A stretch of DNA of 64,000 nt from positions 140,083,686 through 140,147,685 of the forward strand of contig CAXKWD010000005.1 of assembly GCA_964059195.1 (NCBI GenBank). Reading direction: 5' to 3'. Source of the stretch: Ectobius pallidus. Its lineage: Eukaryota; Arthropoda; Insecta; Blattodea; Ectobiidae. Positions 8,640-19,480 of this stretch are shown one piece after another; the first letter of the stretch is position 1; every line of letters begins with the position of its first letter. A model generated the notes under the pieces. It had not been told where the DNA came from. It made no database searches and worked only from the letters and a program-made list of their open reading frames with translations. The translations under genes and the position numbers were made by a program.

Positions 8640-11246
8640 TTATGTGGATGTGTGATTCAAGCTGGAGCTGGAAGTAGACAGATTGCTGGTATCATTGGAA
8701 GATATAGTTGGAGTTTCTGTACTCAAGGCAGTGGTTAAGTCCGGAGTTGTGGTCCTTAGTGACTCGTGGAAGCATCTTGGCTCGGGCTTGCAGCCGGGAA
8801 CCAAGCATGTCACATTCTCCATTTGGCAGTAAAATTCATAGGGGCAGTATATGTCATCGCACGTTATCCCCGCCAAATTCTGCGCCCCCGAACGATGTGT
8901 CACTGCTAAATAAAATACGTACTTTTAGTATTCTGTCCTCTCTAATATCTGCTTGAACGACATGGATACCCTTAGCATTTTGCAATTGTGTAGGCTGACC
9001 AGATTTTCTAGTGAAAGGAAACGGGCCACTTTGGTATATTCTTCGCTTTTATATTTACCATTCATTAACATGGCTTGATTAATTGCAAAAAAAAACTAAA
9101 CTCCGTGGCGTTACATCCCTGAAGGGATAAGGTCTACCACCCGACCGCTGCATCATCTACCACAGGCAGATGGCAGGATTGGGGGGCATGTGGTCAGCAT
9201 GCCAACATCCACGGCCGTTAATGGTGTTTTCCATGGCCGGAGCCGCTACTTTTCTATCAAGTAGCCTCTCAATTGGAATCACGAGGCTGAATGTACCCCG
9301 TTCCAGACCTCCCAGAAAAATCCGAGGAAGTACCGGGGATCGAACAAAGGCCGAAGGATCCGTAGTCACAGACGCTAACCACAAGACCACGCCGGCGGTC
9401 CACTTTTATATTTACCATTCATTAACTTGGCTTGATTAATTGTAAAGCCTTGTTGGAATTGAAACTTTGATATTAAATTATAATCATAAATCATATCACA
9501 AATTTAATTGGACAGAATGATATAGCAATTAGATTCAGATAAAATTGATGTACTTTGTGATCTGTACTATAACCTTTTCTTTCTTTCTTTTTTTTTTACT
9601 TAGATTCTTTTCTAAAATGTTGTAGACGTATGTATTTATACAGTTATTTCAGAGTCACTTCGTTAAAAATTCGTGCGAGTTAACTTGTTGAGAAATCTTA
9701 GAGGCTTTTGTAAAAATGAGTTCGGATGTTTACGACATGTCATATTTTTATCCTAACCTCCATTGTCGCCTCAAACACATATTAAACATGAATTGCACAT
9801 TTGTTATCCTAATCGGACCGTTTTTATTATGCATATTAAAAAGTCATATTTTGGTAATTTTCATGGTCTTGGTCACGTTTCGGTCATATTTGTAATTGAA
9901 CGTCATATTTCAATTATAAATTCGATAAAAGAGCATAATTATGCAGTATGTGCACTAAATTGTCGACTTTAATTTTTTCCCGAAAAAGAGTCACGAATAT
10001 TTTGGTTTTCCTGTAACTGAAATGTTAAGGGACAATAACAAGTAATAACACAACTACCTTTTCCTCCTTTATACTAACAACTTCCAATAGAATGTTTTTA
10101 AAAATATTATCAGTTCACTCTTGCAGTGGTATCTGGAAACATTAACAGATCACAAGTTCTTTACAAGTAAAACTGCAAATCACTTGTAAAATTGTTAAAA
10201 AGTGATTATCATATTGAAGTAATGTGATATAATAATTTAATAAATTGGAACATTTATTTTTAGAAAATACGTTCTTTTATGAGGTAATATTTAGGATTTT
10301 AGGTCTTATTCAGCCATTTTAAGGTCATATCTGCAGTCATATTTTCCACTTTTTTAGGTCATAAACATCCGAACCCTACTAATATCTAATCATAGTAATA
10401 GCATAAGATTACCTGAAGAAATTATTTTTAATTTGATTACACTATATCGTTTTACACATTGGATGATGATAATAGTAATAATAAATTTATAGTTCTTATT
10501 TTAGTAAATTTAATTATTTTATGAAAGCGTTTTTTTTTCGTCAATAGTTTCCAAGATTATATCCTTAATCCTTTCAGAGCTCAATAATAAAGCAGTCATC
10601 AAGTAAAATCATCAGTGGGATCGAAATTTAAAATCAATGAAGAAGATTCAATCAGAGCAACTGGTTTTCAAGAATGAAAACTATAATATATAGATAAAAG
10701 TTCTTAACATAAGTTCTTTTGACATAAATAATTAGTCAATCTTAAATCTCTGATTTTCTTCAATTTTGGAGACGACGTATTTATCTGTCAGTAGCAGTGA
10801 GAAGGATAAATTACTAAGTTATTTCAGCTTTTGTTCATTCGGTCCAACACAAACTAGTTTCTATCAGAATCCACGCTCAGCTGTCGTGCAAAAGTTAGAG
10901 GTAAATTTTAGAAAATCCAGAAATAAATAAATTAACAGCATACAATACAAGAATTAAGAAGTAAGAAGTAAAATTTAGAAAGTCAAAAAATGTAAATAAA
11001 TTAATATAATACACAAATTACTAAAGTCGTAAATAAAAAATTCATTATCTTTAGTACCGGTAGACAATAACAAATTTGCTGTTATCGAATGATATTCCTA
11101 AGATTGGAATTAAGTACTAAAAGCTATTATCGTCTGGGCTCAAAGTTCACCACTTCCATTGCCGTTACGTTATCTATGGAAGTGGAGTACCACTCACCTA
11201 GGATAAGTAGCAAAAGTAGAGCTGATATCTTCTCGCGGCGACTCAT
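8640..11246 (-). CDS. Gene A: secreted six-cysteine peptide with mucin-like tail (2 exons)
   Basis: Joined from exon 1 (11246-11198, 49 nt) and exon 2 (8905-8640, 266 nt), giving 104 residues. Exon 1 encodes MSRREKISALLLLLIL, a charged start plus a poly-Leu signal core. It ends at a consensus donor (CTAG|GTGAGT) in phase 1. Exon 2 starts after TTTTATTTAG and keeps the frame. The mature part carries six cysteines spaced C-x4-C-x5-C-x6-C-x4-C-x5-C (CDDIYC, PYEFYC and CKPEPRC parts). A tail of about 43 residues follows, rich in Ser and Thr and likely O-glycosylated, with Asn-X-Thr/Ser sites. The intron (about 2.3 kb) holds a SINE and a MITE. The module matches genes B and C. Function is unknown. 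No long ORF betrays this gene; the model rests on splice signals, phase and family pattern. Confidence 0.7.
9046..9442 (-). mobile_element. tRNA-derived SINE with a 40-bp flanking duplication, in intron of gene A
   Basis: The minus-strand element carries a tRNA-like head (GTGGTTAGCGTCTGTGAC near 9380 and a B box TTTGTTCGATCCCC near 9337) and ends near 9101 in a tail with CGCCACGGAGTTTAG next to a short A/T run. It is bounded by direct copies of a 40-bp host sequence at 9046-9085 and 9403-9442 with one mismatch (starting CTTTTATATTTACC). This is unusually long for a target-site duplication. It sits inside the gene A intron. Confidence 0.85.
9719..10377. mobile_element. 660-bp MITE with GGGTTCGGATGTTTATGAC ends, copy 1
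   Basis: The left end TTCGGATGTTTACGACATG (9721) is mirrored by the right end GTCATAAACATCCGAACCCT (10358-10377). The interior repeats short motifs such as GGTCATATTT many times. A second, right-truncated copy lies at 39269-39910 and matches over most of its length. No transposase is encoded. The copy lies in the intron of gene A. Confidence 0.8.
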
Positions 11247-11261
11247 AGCGAAAAAGTGACC

Positions 11262-11335
11262 ACTTCTTATCATATCTGCAGATTTGCGATTGCGCATTCA
11301 CATCCTTGTTCCTGAGCGGCGTTATACAGTGCCAC
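11262..11335 (-). promoter_or_regulatory. Upstream region of gene A with GATA-type motif
   Basis: Sixteen bases before the ATG lies GATATGATAAGAAGT (11276-11262), identical over 15 bp to a motif just upstream of the TATA box of gene B. TGATAAG is a classical insect GATA-factor site. A TATA-like TGTATAACG occurs farther up at about 11330. Which transcription start is used cannot be told from sequence, so the motif may lie in the 5' UTR. Confidence 0.35.
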
Positions 11336-11781
11336 GCCTATCTTGCATCATGCTTACAACTAATGAAGATTTCAAATTAATTATGGCCTTACTCTTCAAT
11401 AAACCTACGGTTTTAACTGAAGAACCTGATTTTTTTGGTCAAATAAAACGCCTATTTTGCTGTTAACTTCCTTCTATTTCGATGGATATTTCGCAAAATA
11501 AGTTATTTTATATATTACTACGTTTTGATTTTGGATAAGTTTATTCTTACATGAATTCTCAAATATAGCGGTGAGAAATACAATCAAAATTAATTTATTA
11601 AACATTATTTGGTAAAAAAAAATAATTTGAGCAATGAAAGATAAAAGATATTTAATCACAGTACCGCTAGGCCTATTGTTTATGTAGGATAACTTTTTAA
11701 TCATTGTTCCAGTAATAGGCCTATTTCAATTTCCATTTAGCCTAAGTTCTATTGTTTATATCACTTTTCCTATGTGGCAAT

Positions 11782-12459
11782 CTAATGACGGAAGTTCAAA
11801 TTAGTAAAATATAGCCACTTAAGGGGGGACATACAGCTTTCGATGCTGGAAAACAAGTGAAGTTTCATTATTTTTTTCTCAGCAATGAATTGTTCTGTAG
11901 CCTTCCAACCTGGCATGGTGTTCAGATAATTTTTGTTTTTGTTTTCCATTCTCCTTGGTATTATTTTAGTGATTATTTTTGAAGCGTAACTAACTAGACT
12001 CACTGGTCTGTATTGTTTACAAGCCAATGCATTAGTTTTTTTTTTTTTTTTTTTTTTTGGTAATGGTACTATTATGCACTTTGCAAAGTCATTTGGTAAT
12101 TCTCCAGTATTATAAATATTGCATACTAATATGTGGAGATAACTTTTTAATTTTTCTCCTGATTGTTTTAATAGTTCTCCAGGTATTTCATCCACCCCAG
12201 GAGCCTTTCCGTTTTTAATGTCCCGTAATGACATCTCAAACTCTTCTTCCATAATTGGTGCTCCCATATTATCTTGTTCTACCTCTTCTTTCTCCAATAT
12301 GTAATTATTGTTGTATCCTTTATACAGTTCTTTTGAGTATTCTTTCCATCTCCTCCCTACCAGTTCATCATCATATATCATTTTCCCATTTTTGTCTACA
12401 ATACTCCTTGTTTTGGCGTTTCTTTTCTCAAAAAACGTCCTGATATCTCTATACGTCAT
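11782..12459 (-). pseudogene. RTE-like LINE reverse transcriptase fragment
   Basis: The minus frame carries the pre-RT and N-terminal reverse transcriptase region: DIKNGKAPGVDEIPGELLK, a CIIVPLPKK segment and YRPVSLVSYASKIITKII. These correspond to early fingers/palm motifs of non-LTR retrotransposon polymerases. A long T run on the plus strand (12037-12058) encodes an unnatural poly-Lys, so slippage has disturbed the gene. The catalytic YADD box, endonuclease and 3' end are missing. The real homology stops near 11850 and the last residues of the frame look random. It is a dead fragment about 0.5 kb upstream of gene A. Confidence 0.85.
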
Positions 12460-12741
12460 AGCGATTTGTCTTGCTGGAGGGGGCTATTTCACACTAATTT
12501 ACACATATCGTGAAATACAACAAATTTTTCGGAATTTCGTGGATATAATTTGCTTGATACTGAAATTTTAAGCATCTTTAAAGCTGAGGAAAGTTGTTTT
12601 ATAAATTTTATAAATTTTCTCGCTTTCCTTTGTTAGCAGAAAATGCAGTCCTACATAAACATTGCAACCGATGATCGAGATTATAGTACCACTCCAGAAG
12701 AATCATGTATCATGAATTTTGATTAAATAAATGATGATAAT

Positions 12742-13499
12742 AGGTTTGTTCTCAAAGCACTCAGGAAACCATGCGCATGCGCTCTTTCTCCGCACGCGTT
12801 CCCAAAACGAGAATTCATTATTCAGATTTTCAATCTTCTGTTCCATGTATTCTCACGGACAGTTTATGTATTATAAGAAAAGTTTGCGGGCTCTACCAAG
12901 AATTCTAGAGTGATAGGGAAAAAGTGAATAAGTCAAAATACCAGAGTTTCAGGAAAGACAAAAAACAATTGATTTCCACAGTATTGTTACAATATTTAGA
13001 TCAGCCCACCCAGATATTTTTACATAGCATAAGATACTGTGTAAAAATATCTAGTGGACTGAACTAAATATTGTAACAGTGCTGTGGAAATAAATTGTAT
13101 TTTGTCTCTCCTAAAACTTTGGTATTTTTACTTATTCGGTTTTTCCCTATCACTCTAGAATTGTTATTAGAGACATGCGCAGTAACCTATTTTCACGCCC
13201 CTGACCTCCAATAACCTTGCGCTCGATTTATAAGCATAAGCTACTTATATGTATGAATAATGGAAGATAAATAAAGTTTATCAAGATATAATTTATATTG
13301 GCGATGCATATTGCATGTATAACATGTTAAAGGGAAATACATATTCTATTCGCATATCATATCGATTAAACGCAGAAACTATAGATTCCAAATTCTTCTA
13401 ACCGTTCCCAAAGTGCAAAATCACGGATAAGTTATAGACTGGACATGAGCAGTACAGCAAATTCTCAAGCAGTCATGGATTTGTTTCGGGAACAAACCT
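12742..13499. mobile_element. MITE with AGGTTTGTTC ends, carrying a nested foldback
   Basis: The left end AGGTTTGTTCTCAAAGCAC and the right end GGGAACAAACCT (ending 13499) form a short terminal inverted repeat next to TA on both sides. GATTTGTTT near the right end resembles the left subterminal part. A related element with GTTCGCAAAG ends is at 49051-49218; both contain GCGCATGCG-type inner motifs. The middle is occupied by the foldback at 12901-13163. Confidence 0.6.
12901..13163. mobile_element. Foldback MITE (long inverted repeat) nested in the previous element
   Basis: The arms of about 120 bp are near-perfect inverted copies: AATTCTAGAGTGATAGGGAA at the left and TTCCCTATCACTCTAGAATT (with one change) at the right, with a spacer ACATAGCATAAGATACTGTG at the centre. 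A transcript would form a long hairpin. Confidence 0.85.
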
Positions 13500-13503
13500 A
13501 TTC

Positions 13504-15520
13504 TTTAAAGCGATGTTGCTTCTTTATATTTTACGAAGGCAACGTACAGCTACCCACATATTTTTCAAAAAATTATCATTCATATAAAGTTTAGTAAATC
13601 CAAGAAAAACCAGGACAGACAGGATTTTTTTCCTCCTAAACCGGACTATCAAGGATAAGAATAGTTTACCTGCAAACGTAAAAGAGGTTTTTCCAAGAAG
13701 TGATAAGGCATTTCAAATTACACCGAAATCTCTCCCAGTAGTAGGCCCTATTAAAAAGACAATGAACTGAATGGTACTGATAGTGAAGTGATATATAGTG
13801 ACAAAGTCACAGATAGAATGTAATCATCTAATATATGAGTGGTCGTTTTTCCGTTTAAACCGGATCCAATTGTGAATTCAATTGAAGGTGCCCTTGCTAG
13901 GTTCTGGTAAGAAGAGCATCGATAATGTGGGTGAAGGTAGTAAAGTGGAAATATGGAGAATCCAAATAAAAAAGCGAGTAACACTCTTGATGAAAATTCA
14001 CCAAAAGGGACGAGAGAAGAACCATGTTGAAGTAAAGATATTGCAATCCAAGATTAAGATGAGAAGCTGTGTGTGGGAAAGCAATCATGGAGAAAAGAAA
14101 ATAGAATGAATGAGCCTGTGGTTGCTTTTCAAATATGCCTTTCGGATTAAACATTTCCATAGAGCAAACAATGAATTAGCAGATCCCTCTGCTTTTTTTC
14201 ATAAACTAGCATTTAATCTACAAGCCCGGAATTTTGTGACGGCCCCACGAAGTTAGTATTATACGAGGGCTGTCCAGAAAGTAACAGACGTTTTGAAATA
14301 AAAAATCAAGTGAACAAAAATCAAATTGTATTATATACAATTTGAAGATAGACTCTATGTTAAAACTAAACGTTTGACAGTAAACAAAACAATTAAGAAT
14401 CTCTTCTGTTTGGATTTTAAAAGTCAGAAAGCATTTATTTATGACTAGACAAAAGTCTAGGAGAAATAGAAGTATTTACTATATTTAGTAGACTACTAAA
14501 AGCAGAGAGAGATACCGCATTTCCTTAAATTGCAGAATTACCAAAGTATCGAAAAAGTACCAAGCGAGTTTTCTGAAGTATCACTCAATACTGATACCAT
14601 GCAAGTATCAAGAGTATCGAGGTATCCAAAGTATCGAGGACCCATCCCTAGTTTCAATATGATGTTCCGTTCTATGCTGTGCTGTAATATGCTATGCTGT
14701 TCACAGACAAACGCACGCAGGCTACAGACACAGGATCACACAGACATGCTTCTGAAAATTGTGGTTTTAAATTCAGGGGATCTTGATAACCATGCTTTAA
14801 AAATCGCAGACAAGTAACTTTAACCTTTCACTGCTACAGCCATATATATCCATTAGCGCACATCACTGCTGGATGTGCTACTGTCGGATATATCCAATGC
14901 ACTACTTTGCATGCCAATAGACAAAATATATTTTCAGTGAGAGGGATTCCAAGTGAGGAAAAGTATAGGGTCATATGTTGTCGACTTCCTAACACCTGTT
15001 CTCTGTTCTCTGAATTGGGCTGCCATCTGTAGCTAAATATTCAGGCAATGTATTGCACCATCCATTGCAACATATAGCATCTAACTCGACTGTGTTCTGA
15101 AATGTGCAGTCCCAGGCTGCGTAAATTAGTCAAGAAATACTTGCTATGCTATTGTTTTGGATGAAACTGACAGATTATTTATGATTGTTTGTCCTTTTAT
15201 AATTACAAAAAAAAAATTGGAAAATTAATTCAGCACCACCAGTTTGAACAGTGAATCATATAATAGCAGTTGGAAAGGTTAAACCTTCTTAGTAATGTAA
15301 TAATAAGCATATTCCATGAGAGACAAATGTCTGGAGGTTCCTAATCAAGATTTTTTTTTTTTACCATATTTTTGTCACAGCCTTTTCACCCTCAATTCTG
15401 AAACATCCTGTACATGTAATGACAAAAATTAATTTCAATATATTAAGTAGGATGTTATGATTTCGAGATTCTAAGAAGGAAATCAGTTAACTTGATTGAT
15501 ATTAGATTGAAGTTTGAAAC
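13504..15520. other. Intergenic DNA between genes A and B; solo mariner end at 14262
   Basis: An isolated mariner-like terminus TACGAGGGCTGTCCAGAAAG lies at 14262-14281 with no partner end, so it is a broken element. Open frames around 13882-14160 have no recognisable domain. This stretch plus 11247-13503 separates the divergently placed genes A (minus) and B (plus). Confidence 0.5.
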
Positions 15521-15523
15521 CGT

Positions 15524-15545
15524 GATATGATAAGAAGTATAAAAG
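15524..15545 (+). promoter_or_regulatory. Core promoter of gene B: GATA-type motif and TATA box
   Basis: TATAAAAG at 15538-15545 lies 46 bp before the ATG at 15592, a good TATA box for a start near 15570. It overlaps the end of GATATGATAAGAAGT (15524-15538), which is also found at gene A. The arrangement supports the start chosen for gene B. Confidence 0.6.
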
Positions 15546-15591
15546 CCAATTGCCACCTAGTATGGATACTACTTGAACAAAAGTGGATAAG

Positions 15592-18500
15592 ATGATCTAC
15601 AACAGAGCTTTGTGTTGTGTTCTGCTGGCTGCAGTGTTTCTTATAGCATGTGAGTATTGCATACACTGAATAAGGACTTTAATAATAAGCCCTGCAAAAC
15701 CACCTTCTTATGCTATGTAATTTCATAAAGATAGAAAGCAATCAAAAACTTTCAGTAAGCTTTCCAATTTCTGAACTCACCAAACATAGAGAAGAATAAT
15801 GATGATGGTGATGATGGTTAGGGTAAACACAATATTATTATAAATAACAACCGTGTAACAAACAAAAAATATATTATCTTGGTTTTATTAAGATTTATGC
15901 TCTTAATTTTTAAATACTTCATGCTTTATTGTGCTTTTCCCCAGACTTGCACACTCTTTGTTAGAATTAAACAGGTTTTTCAACTGAATGGCCTAACCAT
16001 CTCATAAGGATGGGCCTATTAACTAGTTTCCCTTTGCTTTTATCTGTCACTTCCTCTATAATGTATGTATTTGTTCTCAGGTTTTGATTTAGTGAGATTT
16101 ATTTATTTATTTATTTTCTATTATTTTATTAATAGTTTCACTACAACTGCTTATAATTTACATCCAGTAGCAGTGGTGAATAGTCTCAATACAGTATTTT
16201 TTTAATGTGATTCTATACGAATAATCAAAATTTCACATTTATTTTAATGCTCTTTCAATTGCACTTTTCATATTATTATTAACTTTTATTATTATCATTA
16301 TCATTATGATAATCATTATAATCGTTATTGTTATTATTGTTATTATTGTTATGATTAACAATGTTATGTTGTTATCATTATCATTATCGTCATCATCATT
16401 GCCATTGTCATCATCATCATCATCATCATAATCGTTGTTGTTATTGGTGTTATAAATATTATGATTATTATTATTGTAGTAGTAGTAGTAGTACAGTCCT
16501 ATTATCCGGACATCCAGTTTAATCCAGACAGGATTTACTGAACTGAACAATCAATAAATTTTTAAGTTTAATCACAAAGATGTTTTGATTTGTTAATCCT
16601 TCATCAGTTCATAGGTTAAAAACTTAAGTCTACGTAAACAGCAGTATTAAAACTAAAATTAAGTTGTACGAAAAGTTACATTTATTTAAAAAAATATATT
16701 TTTACCCCTCTAAAACATGTATTAAAGTACAGTACGTGCATTTTAAGGCAAATTCTGCTTAATCCGGACTTTCGGTGATCCGGACTTTCGGTGATCCAGA
16801 CAGGGTCCGATTCCATCTAGTCCATATTAGGGGGACTCTTCTGTATTTTGTTATTATCTTTATCATTATCATCACTATCATTATCTTCACCATCACCAAT
16901 ATTATTATCATCATAATCATCATCATCATCAACATTATTATTATGAATGTTATTAGTTTAGAATTATCAGATTCTTGTTACTATTATAGTCATTATTGTT
17001 ATTATAAAGTTAACTAGTTTTAATAATTAACCTTCTTGCAATATCGTACATGTTAGAACGGCATACTCCAAGCATTCTACAATACACTCTTTTGCCATCT
17101 TCAGCAACACAGAAAATATCTCTTATGAGGCTTTGTCCTGACTTAATGACTGACTGACTGACTGACTGACTGACTGACTGACTGACTGACTGACTGACTG
17201 ACTGACTGACTGACTGACTGACTGACTGACTGACTGACTGACTGAGAATCAATGCAGAGCCTAAACTATAATAGGTAGTTGACTTGGAATTTTGACAGTA
17301 CCTTCATTTCGTAATGTAAGTGCACGCTAAGAAAGGATTTTGAAATTTTTTATTTTAAATGCCAAAAATAAAATGTTTTTGAGGATACTTAATACCTTTT
17401 TTACACAGAATTATCAAATCCAAATTGAATTCCATGTACAGTTCTCATGACGACAGTGTATTGTTGGCAGTGTTCACAGGTAGCTTTGGAAATAAATGAT
17501 ATGGGGCTTTGACAAATTAGAGAAGCTATCGATAGAATTCATTGGTGTAAATAAATATTGAAGAATGAAATCCACGAAAATAATGCACAATGTGATGCAG
17601 TCACATAACTTTCTCTGCCCTGGACGTAGAGAATACCATTTTCTCATTTCACATTTTGATGTAAAATAAGAGGTCGTTTTGCGGGGACAGCTTAATCCAG
17701 CTGTCTCTGTCCGAGTGTGTGTCTACAAGTAAGTTAAGCCATATCAGAAGTCTGCAAAAAATTCTGTCCACTGATACGTTATTTATAGTTGTAGGTTTTG
17801 TATTTTTAGTTGAGAAATATGGATGTTTATCATAGGCCCTAAGGACGTAAAAGGAGACAAAATAGGATGGAACATTTTTAGTCTTATATGCACAGTATAT
17901 TATTATGTCCCAGGTTTTGGGGAGGAAATTATGAAAGTGGTATTGAATTTCTTTTTGATTTCAGCCCCAAAACTGTTGTATGGTAACATGAGAGTGAGAA
18001 ATAAAATATTCTGTAAAGGCAGTACAATTTTATGTTACTGGAAATTCTGTTTCTTTCTATTTGAAGCAATGGGGTGCAAAATTCTACATCCTCTATGAGC
18101 CATAAAAAGCTATATCAAGCGTTTTCTGAGGGAATAGTTTGAGTATGATAAGTGATAATTCCTCATTTCAAATTCGACATACCTATTTAAGAACCTAAGA
18201 GTTTGAAAATCGAAAGTCCTTCATAAGTTAACTTCAAATGCCAAAATACAAAAACTGAGCGACACCGGGCCTTTTAAGCTAATCTTGAGTATATTTCATT
18301 ATTAATATATGCCAAGAAATCTTTAAATTATATCTAACTAGTTACTCTTTTTGCTACTTTAATATTGTCTAATAATTATTATTAAGTGAACCTTGCCTTT
18401 ATGGTTTTGGTGACTCCTCTTTGTCTTCCAGAAAATTTTGACATTTCAAATTAATTAGCATTAGTGTTTAATCAGTAATTGTGTTTCAGTTGTGAGGGCA

Positions 18501-18611
18501 GAAGACATGACTTGTGCAGACTGGTGGTGCCCTCCTGAGCAGTCTTGCTACATGCACTTGCTGTACTGCAGAAATGGTGGTGATTGTGTTTATGTGCCTC
18601 GCTGCAGATAA
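15592..18611 (+). CDS. Gene B: small secreted six-cysteine peptide (2 exons)
   Basis: Exon 1 (15592-15649) encodes a start plus hydrophobic signal core, ending at donor GCAT|GTGAGT in phase 1. Exon 2 (18490-18611) follows the acceptor TTGTGTTTCAG and ends at TAA 18609-18611, giving 59 residues. Signal cleavage is likely after VRA, before EDMTC. The mature peptide of about 36 residues has exactly six cysteines spaced C-x4-C-x5-C-x6-C-x5-C-x5-C (CADWWC, PPEQSC, MHLLYC). This fits three disulfides and an extracellular or haemolymph role. It shares spacing and intron phase with genes A and C. A TATA box lies 46 bp upstream. Function is not known: defence peptide, protease inhibitor and signalling peptide are all possible. 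The model is strong because signal, phase, frame and cysteine pattern agree. Confidence 0.78.
16494..16843. mobile_element. pogo/Tigger-type MITE in intron of gene B
   Basis: The left end is CAGTCCTATTATCCGGAC and the right end, read inwards, CAGAAGAGTCCCCCTAATAT. These are divergent inverted termini of the CAGT...TAATCCGGA type. TA flanks both sides (16492-16493 and 16844-16845). Near the right end the motif ATCCGGACTTTCGGTG is tandemly repeated at 16760-16795. Confidence 0.7.
17147..17246. repeat. (GACT)n microsatellite, about 25 copies
   Basis: A nearly perfect tetranucleotide array, GACTGACTGACT and so on. It is expected to be highly length-polymorphic. The open Ser-Val-Ser-Gln frame on the minus strand is only a by-product of the repeat. 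Confidence 0.97.
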
Positions 18612-19480
18612 CTAACTTCAGACATCAGAGCTTACAAGAACAATTAACTGCAGTTGTGAAATTATAATACAGGGACATATTATGCTGGGACCAGGGAACA
18701 TAAAAAAAAAAAAACTAAGACAGTAGCAAAAACATGCAATGTTTCGAATTACTTGAAATGTTTCATTTAACATAGAATAGAAACATACAATTTTGACACT
18801 GGTGGTTTCTTTTTTTTAAGTCCTTGACCTTATCTCTTGCATCTTCATGACCTACCAGATGACTCAGCGCAGGGTAATTTTTTATCACTTAGTTAATTAC
18901 ATATTAACCATTGTCATCTGACTTTTTTAAATAACTTAAAATAACAATTTGCATTAGCCACTGATTTTCATACATTTTAGCAACTTGTCTGACATCAGAT
19001 TTCTTTGTGGCAATGTTTCCAACCTGTATTTTTCCCGTATCATTTGGTGAACCTTTATTCCAGATTCATTGTTTTGATAACAAGGTGTAAATCATAATAC
19101 CAAAGGAACATCTTGTTTGGAGAAGTTTGATGAAACTGAATTATCATCTTCTGGCATCTTAACAACCTGACCACATTTTAACTTTTATATTTTGTGTTGA
19201 GTTGGAATAATGAGTACTATTTTATAAGTGGTCATCCTATGGTGATCCTGAAAATGATTTAGACGTGGCCATCCTGAGGTATTCCCGAAAATGATAACGA
19301 ATGCAAATAACAAATGTAAGTTGTATGCATGAAGAGCATCCCATGGTGGAGAACTATGGAATAAATTGTTTTCATCATTTAATAGGCCATTTACATTGCA
19401 CATTCTTTTAGGTTAATTTTTACTACTTTGTTTGCACTGCTTAAATTTCACTATCGACTGAACATGAACACTATTCATTA
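18612..19480. other. 3' flank of gene B, no gene seen
   Basis: AT-rich sequence. There is no canonical AATAAA directly after the gene B stop; an A run at 18704-18715 is genomic. No other exon-like sequence is recognised. Confidence 0.35.

Larger units (their letters stand above)
15650..18489. other. Intron of gene B: pogo-like MITE and microsatellites
   Basis: The 2840-bp intron holds imperfect (ATT/ATC)n arrays at about 16262-16490 and 16855-16950, a pogo-like MITE at 16494-16843 and a tetranucleotide array at 17147-17246. The remainder shows no exon-like sequence. Confidence 0.7.

Noticed and set aside
16239..16550. Asn/Asp-rich open frame on the minus strand
   Set aside because: Translation of an ATT/ATC simple-sequence tract next to a MITE.
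17147..17246. CRISPR-like array
   Set aside because: Pure tetranucleotide repeat without spacers in a eukaryotic context.
17010..17252. Open frame of repeated Ser-Val-Ser-Gln on the minus strand
   Set aside because: Product of the (GACT)n array; four-base repeats without stops are open in every frame.
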